A stretch of DNA of 64,000 bases from Macropodus opercularis. Its lineage: Eukaryota > Chordata > Actinopteri > Anabantiformes > Osphronemidae. Each line of letters begins with the position of its first letter. The first letter of the stretch is position 1. The notes beneath the pieces were generated by a model. The model worked only from the letters and a program-made list of their open reading frames with translations. It did no database searches and was not told the DNA's origin. Both the position numbers and the translations under genes were made by a program. Positions 12,401 through 27,400 of the stretch are shown one piece after another. The stretch spans positions 14,250,501 to 14,314,500 of the forward strand of contig CM061105.1 of assembly GCA_030770545.1 (NCBI GenBank). Reading direction: 5' to 3'.

Positions 12401-15400
12401 ACCAAGATGAAAACACTGCCACTGCGCTCTCAAGTACTGAAAGGCATAAGTATTGTGTGTGTGACAGGAGTACAGTAGATGGATTTTACACCTGTCATCC
12501 TCAACAATAGCGGCCCAATGCCGGCTGACAGGTTAATGTTAAAATTATATGCAGAGTCAAAGTGGAGCGACACACCTGCAGGCGCCGCAACCAGGGGGAA
12601 CCCTGCTGCACCGGGTCTTCACCCTTGACACCATGCCTGTTGCTTGTTATTGTGCTCTTGCATTCTAGAGGTAATAATTACCTCCTTCCTGGCCTTCGCC
12701 TTACTGTCCATATAAATATAACGTCTGAGCTGAATCCTAATGCAGCTAAATGAGGGATTGTTTGACTTTTGTTATTAGACACGTGGCATTTTCAAGTCAA
12801 GTCACTCTGCTGTTTTCAAACTAACACATATACTAAATTTAAAATCGACCATAGGCTTCACTTTTTGTTTTAAAATAAAATCTCGCTAGCCAGCAGAGAG
12901 AATAGATGAGTGAGTGAGGTCAGCTAGTGGGCAACTGAAACGCCACATGATCTTTGGTCCAGAGCCATTTCTCCACAAAATACACATCACACAGCCCCAA
13001 GAGGGAGCTTTGTGGTTTTATAGGCTTTCTGTTTGACTCCGTCACTCTCTGTTTAAGAGATTGGGGCCTGAATTACTTTGCTTTAATTGTATTTTAAATT
13101 TTATTCCCTGCTCTGCTGCGTTGTTAATGTGTTGCGATTGTGATCACCCCTGCCTCACATCTGGCCTCTTTGATAACATACTCAATCCCGACACCTGCTC
13201 ATAAATCAGAGAAGATTCTGAAAGAAGACAGTTGTAGTAATGTTTTTAACTACTGCAATATCTAATCCTGTGCAGATAACACACCTCTTTTAATTAACCT
13301 TAATTGCAGCTGTTAGCCAAAGTTAAATGCTTGGATGCTGACTTATTAAACAAAGCCCTGTGGTGAACCAGATGTTGAAGTTCCCTTTAAAACCGTATGT
13401 TTTGGGTCATATGTAGTGTTTTCTTTGATTCATAGGTGAGACTGAAGGAAAAGTGAGTGAAAGTTCTTTGCCCTCTTTACAGTGTAACGTCAACCCTCCT
13501 TAACTTGAATTACGTCACGTGTCAAAAATGTCAAATGTTGAAAAATGTGTTTCTGTGACATTTCGTGGATCTGCGGTTACTTCTAGCCTGAAACAACAGC
13601 GAAACCTCGCAGAGGGAAGTGTTGCAATCACTGAGCGCTCATGCTCCTGCATGCTGACTGAGGCCCGTGTGAGGCCCAGAGCCGGTGTGCCCCCCATCAG
13701 TCTAACAACCCGCAACCCCCTCCTTCAGCCACCTTGACAGGAGATGAGCGCAGGGACCCGTTGATGCCTGCAGCTGTAGTGTGTAGTGTGGCTTTCCCAC
13801 AGTGGACAGAGGATGAAGCTCAGCGTGCACAGCAGACTAACTATCATAGATATGTACAGTGCTCATTCGCTGCCTTTTAATGCAACCGTGCATCTTGTGA
13901 CCTAGACCCATTTCCTTCCTGCATTCACAGTGACCTCTGTCATTTACATTTAGTTCTGCTCACGTGGTTGTTATTTATGTTGTTACAATTGTGAAATGGG
14001 ATGTGTGTAAAGCTGGGTCACAGAAGTCTGCTGCCCTTTGACCTTTACATTTGGTACTTTATTATATGTGTATTCTGTTTGTTCTCTCACACATGATTAT
14101 GGGTTTCCTTCAGGTTTTGTTTACTTTCCTTCTGTTGTGGTTTGATCACAGTCTGAACCAGACCAGTTTAAGATGCATCACTCCCTGCATGCATTATAAT
14201 TTACAATAATATATGTTGTTAACTTTATATAAATATTCAAGCGAAAGCATTTGAACATTCTAGAACCTAGATGTTAACCGTTTTCCATCTATTGAGCGTC
14301 CTTCCTTCCTAATTTCAGCTCCAACAATGTGTATTGTTCCTCATCCAGATATGATATTCAGGTGGCGATTGTGTTCTGATTACGTTTAAGTTGGGCTGAA
14401 AGTTAAAGGGAGAAGTTTGTGATATTTTATCTTTTAGTGATTATCAACCAATCCAAAGCCAGAGTCCAAAACCAGCAACAAGTCCTACTGAGTATTGTAT
14501 CAGCTTATTTAAGAAGTTGCCCAAAGTAAAAGCATGGCAAAATTGGATAGAAAATGGAAAACTATTACTCTCTAATTCACAAACACCATGTTACATGGTT
14601 GAAACTGGAGCCAAAGATGAGAATTAGTAGCTGTTTGAAGCAGCTTTCTAGAGAATAAAAACCAGGTGTAACCTTGATTTTGAGCTCCTCTGTCCAGTTG
14701 GCCTGCTTGTTATTGCCAATATGTTTTTCATTGCTTGCAGTGTTGCCTAAGTGAAGAACCATTAGGCCACTCCTTTTTATTAAACCCCAAAGGTTCAGCT
14801 AATGTGAGAGGAGTGAGCGGCGATTGAGATGCACACGGTTTGGTGGCGGTGGCCTGTAGAAATCTGCTCCTCTAATGACTCTATTTAATGATTCAGTGCA
14901 CCGTGTCTGTGTTTTCAGCCTGTCTGGCTCAAAGTAAGTGATGTATGGCGAGCTGGAGCCATCACCATAGTAACCTTTGTGTTGTCTCCCAGTTTTTTTT
15001 TCTTTCTTTTACAACAAAATAGGGAGGATGGGAATTCTTGCATGCACCTGGTTTGTTTTGCTTCAGTTGTGTCGTCACCGTTGTGGACCCAGTTTGGTTG
15101 TAGAGGTTCCTCCTACCGCCAGACTTTTGCTCTTATACTAAGTGTTCACACATGGTGAAGTCAGCGCCGCCAGTTCTTTCCCTGCTGTCGCTCTAAAATT
15201 CCTGACTAACTCACCAGGGCGGCCATGTTCCAGTTTTCAATGCGAGCCACTATCGGCTCAGCCGTACTGTATTAGATTCTCTATTGGGAATGCAGGGCTA
15301 AAAATACTGGCCTGGCTGAAAGTGTACACTGATAGGAACCTGGACTCGCCACTCAGTGATGAAGTGCCTTCAGCGCAGGGTCACTCGGTACGGTGCTGGT

Positions 15401-18400
15401 CGACTTTCCGTGATTACAGAACCACTGACCTCTCATATTATGCACTTTGGCTGTTTTTATGCTTTAAACATTTCTGTTTCAGTGTGTTTGGAGTTTGGTA
15501 TGAGGAAGTGGGAGCTTCTTTGCGCTAGTAAATGTTCCCTGTTGATGGTTCTGCAAAAGGCTGCATTTTCAGCAGAGTCATTTGGCCGTTACCCTTGGTC
15601 TAATAGGAAATGTTTCATTTGAGGTGAACGTGTTGAAAACACAGGTTTGCGGCAAGCTATCCACGCTTGGAGATGGGCAATGCTTCCTGGGCCATAAAGA
15701 GAACTGCACATGTAAATGCAGCTTAAAAGGGAAATGTATTTTTGAGTGAGCCAGGCCTCTTTTAATAGCCTGCAATTTAAACCCATGTTAGTGCCGTTTG
15801 CATGTATTTTAAAGAAGCCCCAAAGTTGTAGGCTTTCTGGTTCAGGCCACAGAGTGAAAGCTGCCGCCTGGACATCAGCGACTGGACGCTGTGTTTGTGT
15901 GTTTGTTGGTTGTCCCGCACTGTTATGTAACTGAAAATGTAAAATGAGCTCTGGCCATAAAGAGGTACACGCCCAGCTGTGTTATACCTCTCCCCCACAT
16001 GGTTGACCAGTTGGCCTGATGCGCCCAGCGCGGCGCTGGATCGCTTGGTAAACAAATACAGTGCTCTCACCAGGCAGCACACCTCCAGCTGGAGCCAGGG
16101 CTTGCGAACTGTAAATAATGGGGCTGGAATGTCTCGACATGATGATGCAAAGGAAAATGTCTTTATGACCAGAATTTCTTGTGTTGTATGTCACGGAGCA
16201 GGTGCCTGAGAGGGAGACTGGGGGAAGGCGCTCTGTGATTTCTGTAGCTGCTTCATTGCATCTGGCAAAATAAGATCTAAAACATATTTAAATAAGCCAA
16301 CATCAAATGTTGAAAGCTTTGGGGACAACAATACAGTTTGAAAAAGTTGGGACATGGACACGTTTAGCACCGCGTTGCAAAAGCTCCTTGTTAAACAACA
16401 CAGAGTGTTTTGTAACTGAGAAATATAGTTGCTTTAGTTCAGTGACCTGTGTGACATGAGAAATCATCAGGCGCCAATTTCACCAGATCATTTCTCTAAG
16501 TGAGCGGCGAGTAGTGAGAAGCAAAACAATGAAAGCTTCCACAGAGGACAGTTGAACGTTCCACTGCCATCATCTGGACGGGCCGCGCTAAACACGGTTC
16601 ATAGAACACAGTCATGCTTCGAGTGAAAGCAAACAGCGTGACCTGAAAGTTGTCTTGTCTTTGGGTTGACTTTTACTGGGAACCAACCGAACCAACCCCA
16701 CTATGACTGGTGTGAGGGACAGGTTGTCCAACGCGGTTCCACGTAAACGCCATGTCCAGACAAGACGCCCGAACTTCAAACAACAACGTGGACAGACGGA
16801 GAAAAACCACCAAGACGAGTGAGAAAGTTCTTAATGCTACAGCGTTATTGAGCTCACGTAAAGCCAAACAGCTCCACACCGCAGCAGAGACATTGATACT
16901 GTCTGAAAAGAGATGTTCGGCCCTGGAGCCGTTAAAGAAAGAATCACATCAATTAAACAGAGACTAGATCTTCATTTTTTATAGGTTTCGTGGCATTTTT
17001 GTTTGGTGGTGTGCTGTGATTTTTCTGATAAAATATGTGCAGTGGCTCAAAAAGTTTGGGAAACACTGCTTTAGCTGGTATAGGAGTTGAATTGCTTACA
17101 GCTTGGGCCTCCTTTATTGTAATTTCACTTCATAATGCAGCTGATGCCTTAAGTGGGTGACAGGTCTGGGCAGCAGGCAGGCCAGGTCAGCTCCTGGGCT
17201 CTCGTAATATGTGCAGAATGTGGGATTAGCTGAAAATAAGCAAGGCCTCGTCTGGATGGCAGATGCTGTAGATATTGTTCCACATTCACAGAGCGTATGT
17301 GTACTAGTAGTTGCCCAGTATCTGGGTATCTATACAGTCAGACCACAGGATGGGCGCTTCAATCTTCAGCCCTAAACTGATTCAGACAAGTGACCCGTCT
17401 GTGCAATAGTGCAAAACACAACTATTTTTTTGAAATATGCAGCTCCACTAATCAGCTCAGAGGATGAGCACAGCATCACGCCGGTGCCAGCGTCTCTTAT
17501 TTGACAGGGGCACAGAGTCCGATAGGTAGTTGCTGAACAAAATGTCAGTGAATACGGTCTGCTCTGTGTAAGGCAGAGATTTAATCAATAAAGTGTCCCC
17601 TCTAATGATCAAAATATCAGCTTTCTCCTTCAAGATCGATTGTGTTTAGGAGTTTTATTGTCCATCACATCCAATGCAATACTGTTTTAACGTTTTGTAA
17701 AGAATCTGCATCTCTTCTCATGTCTTTTCAGTTTGTCCAAGTAAGGACATCCGGAACAATGTGACCAACCTGCAGACACTTGAGAACTGTACTGTGATTG
17801 AAGGTCACCTGAAGATTCTACTCATGTTCAAGACTAAGCCTGAAGATTTCCGCGGCCTCACTTTCCCCAAACTGAGAGTGGTGACCGACTACCTGTTGCT
17901 CTTCAGAGTTTATGGTCTGGAGACCCTCGGCGATCTTTTCCCCAACCTGACGGTGATCAGAGGCAACAACTTGTTCTTCAATTACGCCTTAGTGGTGTTT
18001 GAGATGCTCCAGCTGCGAGAGATCGGCCTCTATAGCTTGATGAACATCACCAGAGGAGCTGTGAGAATTGAGAAGAACCCAGATCTCTGCTACCTCTCTA
18101 CCCTGGACTGGTCCAAGATTCTGGACTCGGTTGAAGACAACTACATCATGGTCAACAAGAACGAAAGAGAGTGTGGAGACGTATGCCCAGGGGCGGCTCT
18201 CGGAAAGACCACCTGCCAGACCACCACCATCAACGGACACTTCAGTGAACGCTGCTGGACGCAGAACCACTGTCAGAGAAGTAAGTTGTTTTTCTGTTGA
18301 CAGTGCAAAGCGACAAATGGTAGAATGGAAAATACAAACTGATAAAGGTTTCTTCTTAGGGACGTATTATTTTAAATACACAGTTAGACACACACACAGC

Positions 18401-21400
18401 TAAATCAAGGTAGTGTAATAAAATGTTAGGTGTTAGAGGAGATTATGTGGTTTAATGTACTTTTGCCTCTTTTGACAAAATACTAATATAATTCAGGTCA
18501 TGATTCATGATCAAAGTAATTGTGCTATTCTTGCATTTTGGAAATGTAGCAGCTTTATGAATAGAGTAATTGAAATGTTGGCGATTCCTTTAACCAGCAT
18601 GAGACACAGTTTAACAGTCTGTGGTCAAGGCTAATTATTGAGCTAAAATTATGAATTTCTGGATGAGAGCAAAAGAACAAGGACAAGTAAAACAAACAAT
18701 GAATGAATAAATAGCATCTGCTTACCATAACATTCATGTAATTATATCACAGGAAAAGAGGATTTGTTGTTAAATAATCACCTGTCATAGGCTTTTGTTG
18801 GTTTTCATCTGCATCGTGTTCGTGTCTTCGTGAACAGGTGACGTTTATATAGAAGCTGAAAATTCAAACTCTTGCACTGTGCTAAATGCGGCTTATCTGT
18901 ATGATTTATTCGCTTGCATAAAGCTCCCTCCTGTCACATTACTGCGTTCTGAATTCTTGCCTAGTAGCAGCCCTTTGTTCAGCTTTTTGGAGCTACTTTC
19001 CATCAACACATCATTATTTCCATTTCTCTCGCTCATGTACCACCACTGTAACATTTCAACTCTCCGTCTGGACCACAGAAAGCCCTCATCATCAGCATCA
19101 ATGACGAATTACTGTTCAAGACTTGTTTTTCCAAATATTGGTCATGTGCCCATTTAGTGTTGAAATGTCAGCACGGTGTCATGTGCTCAGGTTTAGTTAA
19201 GTAGGCCAAGTTCTGTGTCAACGCTGCTTCAACTGCTCTCGCTGTGATGTGATGCAACACTTCATCACTGAGTCTCTGAGTATTTGCTCTCAGTGGACTG
19301 TAGAGCTCATGGTGTGTCGTGGCGGCGTAAAGAAGGCGACGGACTTCGTGGCACATTTCTCATTGTCCCCTGTAAACACAGCTGCCAGCACAAAGTCCGT
19401 TCCCTCTGTGTTCTGGCTTTTACTGCAGAACAACAAGCCCACCCGTTTCACACTGTCAAAGAGTTCAAGTTCAAGTGCGGAGAAGAATTTTGCGCATGGG
19501 TGCTGTCTGAACACCTTGGCTCGCACCATTACGCAACACAGCGTACATTAGTTCAGCGGCTACTTTCTTTGCACATCTGCCTTTTCATGCCCTCATTATT
19601 GCTGGTTTGATGTGGCAGCTACACACGGCAGAACGAGGCCCAACATTATACTTTTAAGTCCTCTTGCCGCTGAAGACTGGCTGTTCATTGTTTTTCCATC
19701 ACTTTGCTCAAAGACCCTGAAGACCTGTTGTCAAATAGTGGTGAATGTCAAGATGGAAATATTGTATAAGGGTCTCACAGCGCATATGATTTCTTAATTG
19801 TGTACCATTCCTGATGATGAATCAAAACCAGATCCCGGCTGGCAAGCGCTGATCTCACACACATGGCTCCGTATTCAGCACGGGCAGGTCCTGTGGTGTT
19901 GTGGTCTGGGACCTGCGGTTTTTTCACGTACTTTCACTAAAGCATGAAAAGACCCGTCAAGCCTCGACTGCAACCACAGGACAGAGTGTAAGGCTGTGTC
20001 CTCTTCAGATCTCAGTCCCTGTTAGTGCTTTTTATAGACGAGCTGTTTGTGAGGCAATCTTCTACAGATTCTTTACCTCTGTTTGCACGTTTAAACATGC
20101 ACAGGCAAGACGCTGTCACTGCCTTATAACCGTCTTAATAAAAGACGGACAATAGTGATTTGGTTATCTTTTAAGAGCTGCTATTGTTAGGATGGTGCAG
20201 TAGTTAAGTGGTGCAAGTGCTAAAGGTGATTACAGGCCACATACAGAAAACAAAGCTGCAGAAAACAGGGCTTGGCTTAGCTCCCATGGTGAAAGTCACA
20301 AGCCATTTCCCTTCCCGGCTTTAATGAGCGGGATGATCTGAGGTACTCACAGTGCAGTTGCTGTTAATTACCCCCCTTGTTTACACCAAATTGGTTGCAT
20401 CCATTCAGCAAATCATTTTATGTGTTTTAAGGGGTAAATGGCAGACACGCACACTGGTTTAGTGCTTTTTATCCACTTTTGCTTCTATTCATATTCACTG
20501 TATGTGTAAAGATTGTGTGCACAGTGTTAAGTGTTTTGGAAGAAAATCACTTGCGCCAGCATTATTAGACCGGTTAATTACTGTGAGATGAGCGTCAAGT
20601 GTGAATAATAATTATTTAATCGTCAGCTGAAGTGTATCAGACACAACAGGAAACATGTCTGGAATGACTTAATGTTTTATATGGTGAGTTTTCACATTAG
20701 ATACGTGACCTCTGTGGAATGAAGCACAGTTTGTACACAACCACTGCACTTGTCTGTCTTGTTGTATGTCTGAACCTTTAAAGTTAAAAAGGAAAAAAAG
20801 GAATCTACAAATTGTGTTTTAATATGTGAAGTCTGAACAATCCGTCTCGATGTAATGCAGGACAAAGCAGGCCTTTATTTCCTTTTAGAAATTGAGTTTC
20901 AATTAGGACGAGAAGGGAAATATTCCTGTTGACTGTTTCTGTAGCTCGGTTCCTTGCCAACACTCATTTGAGATAATGGGCATTTGATTATGTCTTGGTA
21001 ATGACTGTTACGAAGCACAGCTTGCTTGGCTGTAAGGACTTCGGCCTGGCCTAAGCCCTGAGCCCTGAAAGAGGCTGGCAGCTGAAGAAATTGGCTGAGA
21101 TGCAGTGAGAAATGTGGGACTTTCCTTCACTTTCTTGGTTTTCGGCACAGCTGCGCTGACACTGTGTCCTGCTTGTTGTTGTTGTTGTTGTTGTTTTTTG
21201 CATTATCAGTCTTAACCTAACATGCAGAATCTCCCCAAAACCAACGTGGTGCCTCATTTTGTTGTGTGATTGCTGAAATCACTAAGCCCAGAGGGACATA
21301 CAAACCTGTAAATGATTAGTATTTTCCCGTTGGAACACTTTCTGCTTATGCAGTATAGCACATGCGTATCCATGTGCTATACTGCACGTCCCCTATGGGA

Positions 21401-24400
21401 AGCTGAGTCACAGCCGGGTCGTCACTATGAAACACATTTGGAGCCGGTTCAGGTGACAACACGGGGCGAAACCTGTGATTTGAGGAGTCTAAATTTATTT
21501 ACACCAGACAGTTGTCTGTCCACTGATCACAAGATGAATGTGGAGATTTGTCAGGGTCAGTGTGTGTAACACAGGCTGTAAATCTGTCTCACACCGACAT
21601 AACCTCTGTGTGTTCAGACACAGTGGATGGCTATTGTTTAGTCTTGTTGCTAGGAAACTAGGAGAGTAACATTGTGGTGTAATCATGGACATGAACACAT
21701 CAGTCATTTGCCCAGACTATATCAGAAGGAAAAGCCAGGTCACCGGTCACTACGGGGCGAGGGGATGGGTCCCGCCTCACCGCTGACCTCGGCTCCCGTC
21801 TCTGTTCACTTTGTCACGGCTCCCACATGTAGCGGCCAGCGCTGGCGCCACGATCCGTTTCCACCGCCGAACAATGGCGTTCATGAAGTTCACAGAGCGT
21901 TCTCCTCAATTGTTTCCTGTCTTTGTTGGTCTACTTCCTCCCTGAGGTAATGAATGGACTCGGAACGCACACTTAGGAAACCAAAATACTGAGGTGTAAC
22001 CTGCGGAAGTCGACAAGACAGGAAAACGACGTAGCCGCTAGTCTTCATTGATTTGCCAGTGTTTGAGTTTCTATTATAAGTACAGTACCTGCTTGTTATC
22101 ACAGACCTGTGCCCTCTGATGTCCTTCTAACAAGCAGAAACCTGGTCCAAACCAGTTTCAACAGCCTAGTGCAGCTCGTGGATTCATTGCCTCCAAACAT
22201 CACTAATAAAACACGAACATTGTTTGAGAGCAAACACGGCCTTGTTCTCCTCCCATCACATTAATCATTGCTTAGTTTGTCACCTGTGTCTATTTTTGTC
22301 TTGCCCTCTTTGAGTCCCTATACCCCACAATCAGTGTTTTAATTTAGTTTGATTAGTTTTAATCCAGTTTTTAAAAATTGAATCTGTTACTAATGTTAAT
22401 ACATTTGAGTTTATCCCATAAAATAACCTGTGTATCATAATTGTATCGCAGAGATTACAAATATAAAACTTTGAATATGTCTTTTCACCTGTGGATTTCT
22501 GCTCGTCAGGAGTTACATTCAAGTTTAATCAAGTCTTCTTCTCCTTCAAGCTGTTTCACTCTTGGTTTTCCAGCTGGGAGAAACTACTTATTGTAGGGCT
22601 GCAGTTTCTGTCCAGAAGTCTCACATTGTTTAAGTGTTTAACAGTGATTTGGGCACATCATTCCAATGCGGCTGCCATCTCCGGGTCTCTCCACAGATGC
22701 TATGTGGATTATAATCATGCGCTTTGACTCGTCATCTGTCTGGAAATCACTCTCGTGACTGAGTAGATGTTTAGAAAACTCAGCTGAGTTGTGCTGTGCC
22801 TCAGGGAAAAAAAGCACATAAAAAATGGAAAATAAAGCCTGTTAGTTTGAATTGGCCCCAGCAAAAGTTAAAATACAAACCAGCTTTGTGTACTTAGTGT
22901 GTGTGTTCTGTGGTTAGTAGAAATGCGTGAAATTGAAGAAAATACTTGACTTGATCTTCTGGGCCATATAACATAATTAGTAGACCGTCGTAGTACAAAT
23001 TGTGGCCCGTTTGGCCTGATTTCTGTCTGTTGCTTTGTCATCAGACACGAGAAAGAAGGAAAAGGAATCGGACCAGTGCGATTGCTAGTCTACAGCTTTA
23101 AATCCAGACCCCCTCTGCAAACACCATGAGCTCTTTCCTTTGAGCTGACTTAACTGCTCTGGCACTCAGCGTCGCAGAGCTGCACCCTGCGAACCCTCGG
23201 TGTTCAGCCGCTGGAGCCATTCCCATGGAATCCCAGACATTTCAGGCATTTGTTAAAGCTAGGCTGAAAGGCGTTTCTTCTTCTCCGCTGTCCATGCTCA
23301 AGCTCCCCTTCGCCGTTCGATTTACACGGCTCGCTGCCGTTTCACTGCTAGTTCAGTCCCACCAGAAAAAAAAGGTACATGCTTTGGTCCAAGTGTTCTG
23401 TCAGTGTTTTATTAGAGAAGAACCTTTGTATGATTTGGGTAAACAGTTTTGTTGTTGTCATGGTGATGTGTGTTGTATGTGTTGTACCTGTACCAATTTG
23501 GTAATGTGATATTTTTCATATGGGAGTTGATCCAGGGACTTTAGGGCATTAGGGGAGGGGGCAAAATTGTGAAATGTTTGGAAATGGAAAATATAACTGA
23601 AACTACTTTTTTTTTTTTTTGTTACATAAAAATGAAAAATCCTTTTAACAGTTTTGCTGAGGCACCAGGAACCTTTTAATGAAATAACAGTCTAAATGTA
23701 GTTCCATAGTTTATTCTGGTGTGAGTCGGTCCATCATGCAGAAACTACTGATGCGATATGAAACGATCCACACCCCAGTCAAGATGTAGTACAGTTTACA
23801 CTATCCTTACTGGGCTAAGGTGCCTTATCTTTCCAGGAGTTTGGCCCTGCTGATAAACAATCCATTAAAACGTTCCAGGACTGTAGCTTCTAGGAAAAAA
23901 GAACAAGGACATAAAACACACCTTCAGCTTAAACAGAAACACAACAAAGAGTTTTCCTGTGAAAGCTTAGTTAAATTGATGTTCACTTTGTTCCTGCCAG
24001 TATTTCTCTACGTAAGATTAGTAACAGTGGTTAAATTTAAATTAAGGATGTTGTGGTGCTGCATTAATGACACATGGTTTTGAGGTCATAACAGGTAGTC
24101 AACGTCAGCCACGGAGCAGTAGTGATTATTTCTGTCTGACACGAAGCCCTGGAAGGAAATGAAGATTCAAGGCTATAGTGTGCGTCATTTGCCTGTCAAG
24201 TAGGCAGTGTAATTACCCATCAATGAGAGCACAGTGTGCATCATTTCTATTCAAGTCACGGATAAACTGGATATCCTGCCTTCAGATGACAGCGGCAGCA
24301 GGATGACATTAAAAACAAAAAGTGCTTTTTCATGTTGTTTGTGTGTTTCTGTTCTATTAACGGAGGCCGGGGGCCGGTTAATGAAAGTGTTTATGGTCCC

Positions 24401-27400
24401 TGTTGGTACCGAGTCGTCTGAACCGGCTGACAAATAAACCCAGACCAGCAGAAGCTGCGTTTTCTCACCACAGGATTAAAACCTTAGACCGTATTATTTT
24501 ACCTTAATTAAATATGTGGATGTCATAACAGGAGCAAATGGAGAAATTTAATGGACATATTGTAGAGCAGTAATTTCAGCTTTACTTCACCTTATAATAA
24601 TACGATGAGTAATTCACTAATTGCCTAATTGAGTGTCGTTGCTGGTGATTTGCTTTTTTTGAGAATGTAACAGTACAGAATTTGCCCAGTGCTTCTGTCT
24701 ATAGAGTAAATGTAGGTGCATGTTGCCGCTGTCTACCCTTATTTGCCCCCAGTGGGGAAACTATAGCACATCTGCTCCTCACAGATGTGGGAGAGGAATC
24801 CAGGCCATGTGCAAAGTTCTCTGTCAGAGGTTTGTTTTTAAAGGTGCAAACCGAGTTGCATGAGTGTTATGAAGGAACAAAGGGAAAACATCTTGAGGGT
24901 CTGGCCCGTGTTTGCTTTTAGAACATTCTGTCTTGTTGCTGTCTCCTCTTCAGCTACTGTACAGTTGTAACATGCTGCCTGCCAGGTGGGGAAACCTGCA
25001 GGATTTTAGTAAACAGAGTAAAGAACTTTTGTACCATGGCTTCAGAAGCACAACGCATGCACAGACGCAGCCCTACACCAAGCTAAACGCACTCCAGCAA
25101 GTCCAACAGAACCAGATCAGGCTGTGCTGCCCTTGGAAACCACAAACATCAACAGTTTTGATTATTATCAAAGAGAGAAGAGTTGGGTATTAACACATCT
25201 GTGAGTAGTATATTCACAGCTGTGATCTTTTTTTACTTGATTTAACCAGTTGCTTTCTCAACAGAACGTTAATTGGGGTCGTTGCTTTTATCTGTTGTAT
25301 TGAACATGTGTATAATTGTTTTAGGCTGCTGGAAAAAACAAAACGGTTGAATGATTTCACCTTGGGAGCAATGGACTTGGGAGTTTGTGATTTTTTTGGT
25401 TAATGGTATTTAATAAAACATTGTCATTCAGATTTGTTTAATGGTGACTAATTTGTTGTTTTTTTTGTTGTTGCCTTTGCCTTTTTTTGCATGACCTCAC
25501 TCTCCCAAAATACCCAGTCAGGTGTTGTGCAGGCAGTTGGCGCCAAGCAATCCATGTCAAATTTGAAACTTGAATCAATCTTCAAAGTTGCGCTGTTTTT
25601 TTAAGCGCTGTCGTTAGTTTCTGTAGTTTTTCTGTCAGCCAGCTTTTTATGTGTGGAAGCTTTGAAAGATCAATTTTCAAAATCTCTCTACTTGTTCTTC
25701 CGTGTGATTCTACTCTTCTAGGCCTGAAGCAAAACTTTCTTTCATAAGAAACTAAATACCAGCCTTGTCATGGCCTTTGGAATTTTAATTACCATCCAGC
25801 ACACCGCCACGTTCCCACTTTTCTGGGGTTTAATGTGATCTTGATGCAAAATGCCTGAATAAGTTGTTGTTTCATCACAGTAACTTGACAAAAAGTTCAC
25901 AATTGAACAGAAATGTCAGACTTGTAGTTCTCCCTGCCTTTTGCTTACATGTGCGTTCTAATACAGAAGAGCGAGTCATTCTTTGCAAGGGACGTGGATT
26001 CTTTCTGGCTTTTTGACACCCAGTGTTGTTGAAGCTTGGACTTGGCTGGAAGGCTGCACTGATCTGTTACTTCACCTCCCCTTTCCTAGTTGGCATCGCT
26101 CTGACAGGGTGTTTTCATCTCTGCCTTGCTGGAGTACTGCTGGTTTGTTGAAATCCATTTTAGGCTTTAGATGAAGCGTCTCTTCGTTGCCTGAACTTAA
26201 TGATGCAGGCCAACATGAGAAATGGCTCATGCAAGAATAAAGATACCATATGGAGCTAAATCCCCAAATATTACTATTAATAACTTTATAATTGTATAAA
26301 ACTGGACAAAAGCCCCAAATACATTTTCAGTTAATTCACTAATGCTGTGGATCATTTCAAATCATATGAACAATAATTATATATTTATAGCCTGTAAAAC
26401 AGACATTTGTATTAGACTGCATTTAACAAATTTATGGGAAGCGACAACATAATGTTTAGAATGACTTTGGTTTTCAGATTTGGATCAGGATGGAAGTTTT
26501 TCGGTCGTTGCAGGGCCGAGGCCAGTAAGAACTAATGAGTGGTATTCATGATGAGGCATGATCCGTCTCCTCAGGCGCTGAGCGGTTCAGCACAACACTA
26601 ACATAACATGATTGTCTCAGCACGAGTTTGAACCCATTACCTCAGAGAGAACCACGTTTCTTTCAGCGGAGGCTTGGGACTGAGAAGATGGTGTTTGATG
26701 ACGGTGTTCTCCCTTCAGTCCGTCAAAGATTTAAGCGTATGCCAAAAAATTCAAATCGTTACTTGTACTTTAGCTGATTCGTGGCAGTAAGGGAAGGAGT
26801 TTTAGTTCACCCTCGGCCTGTTGCTGTGTGGCTCGCATACCTCCCATTGCTGTTGCTCTCTGACTGGCTGGGAGGGAATAGAGACACAAAGGGTTAAGCT
26901 GTGTGCCTGTCATCTTTGGAGATGGGAGAGGCCATTTGAATGGCTAGCTTCCACGGCTAGCCAACACATTGGCTAAAGCTGAGGGTGGATCGGCTGCTGG
27001 ACCTGTGCTCCGGCGTGGAGTCCCGCTGCAGGATCAGGAGTCAGTGAGAGCAAACAGCCACGCTTTTGTGTAGAAATGTGCGTCGGTGCACGATGTGCGC
27101 GTGCCGGAAAAGTTGAAGGGCAGTTTTTAGGATAAACTTTAAGAGGCGGAAGGAAACCGTATCAGGAGAGGAGTGGAATTGTGCGCATCTCGACCTCGAC
27201 CAAGTGCAGTGAAGTAGATTATTTAGGCTGAGACTGACGTAGGTAAAAGGTGGTTATATCATTTGTTTTTCTAGCTCTGTGCCCCTTCGGCTTCCTCTTT
27301 GCATTGCCATTCTCAAATTGCTGCTGCCCTCCCCTAACACACTCATCATGTGCTTAAAGAGCTTACCTCCGTTGGCGTAAGAGGACAGGGGGTCCATGTT

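Noticed and set aside
15142..15528. 128-codon plus-strand frame in insr intron 1
   Set aside because: No recognisable domain, no splice or promoter context, and composition like the surrounding intron.
19284..19610. 108-codon plus-strand frame (and overlapping frames 19249-19551)
   Set aside because: Overlapping open frames on both strands in intron 2 with no homology I recognise; chance GC-richer stretch.
21349..21386. Calling the intron 2 hairpin a microRNA gene
   Set aside because: A total length of 38 nt and a 16-bp stem are below the usual pre-miRNA size; left as a structural observation.
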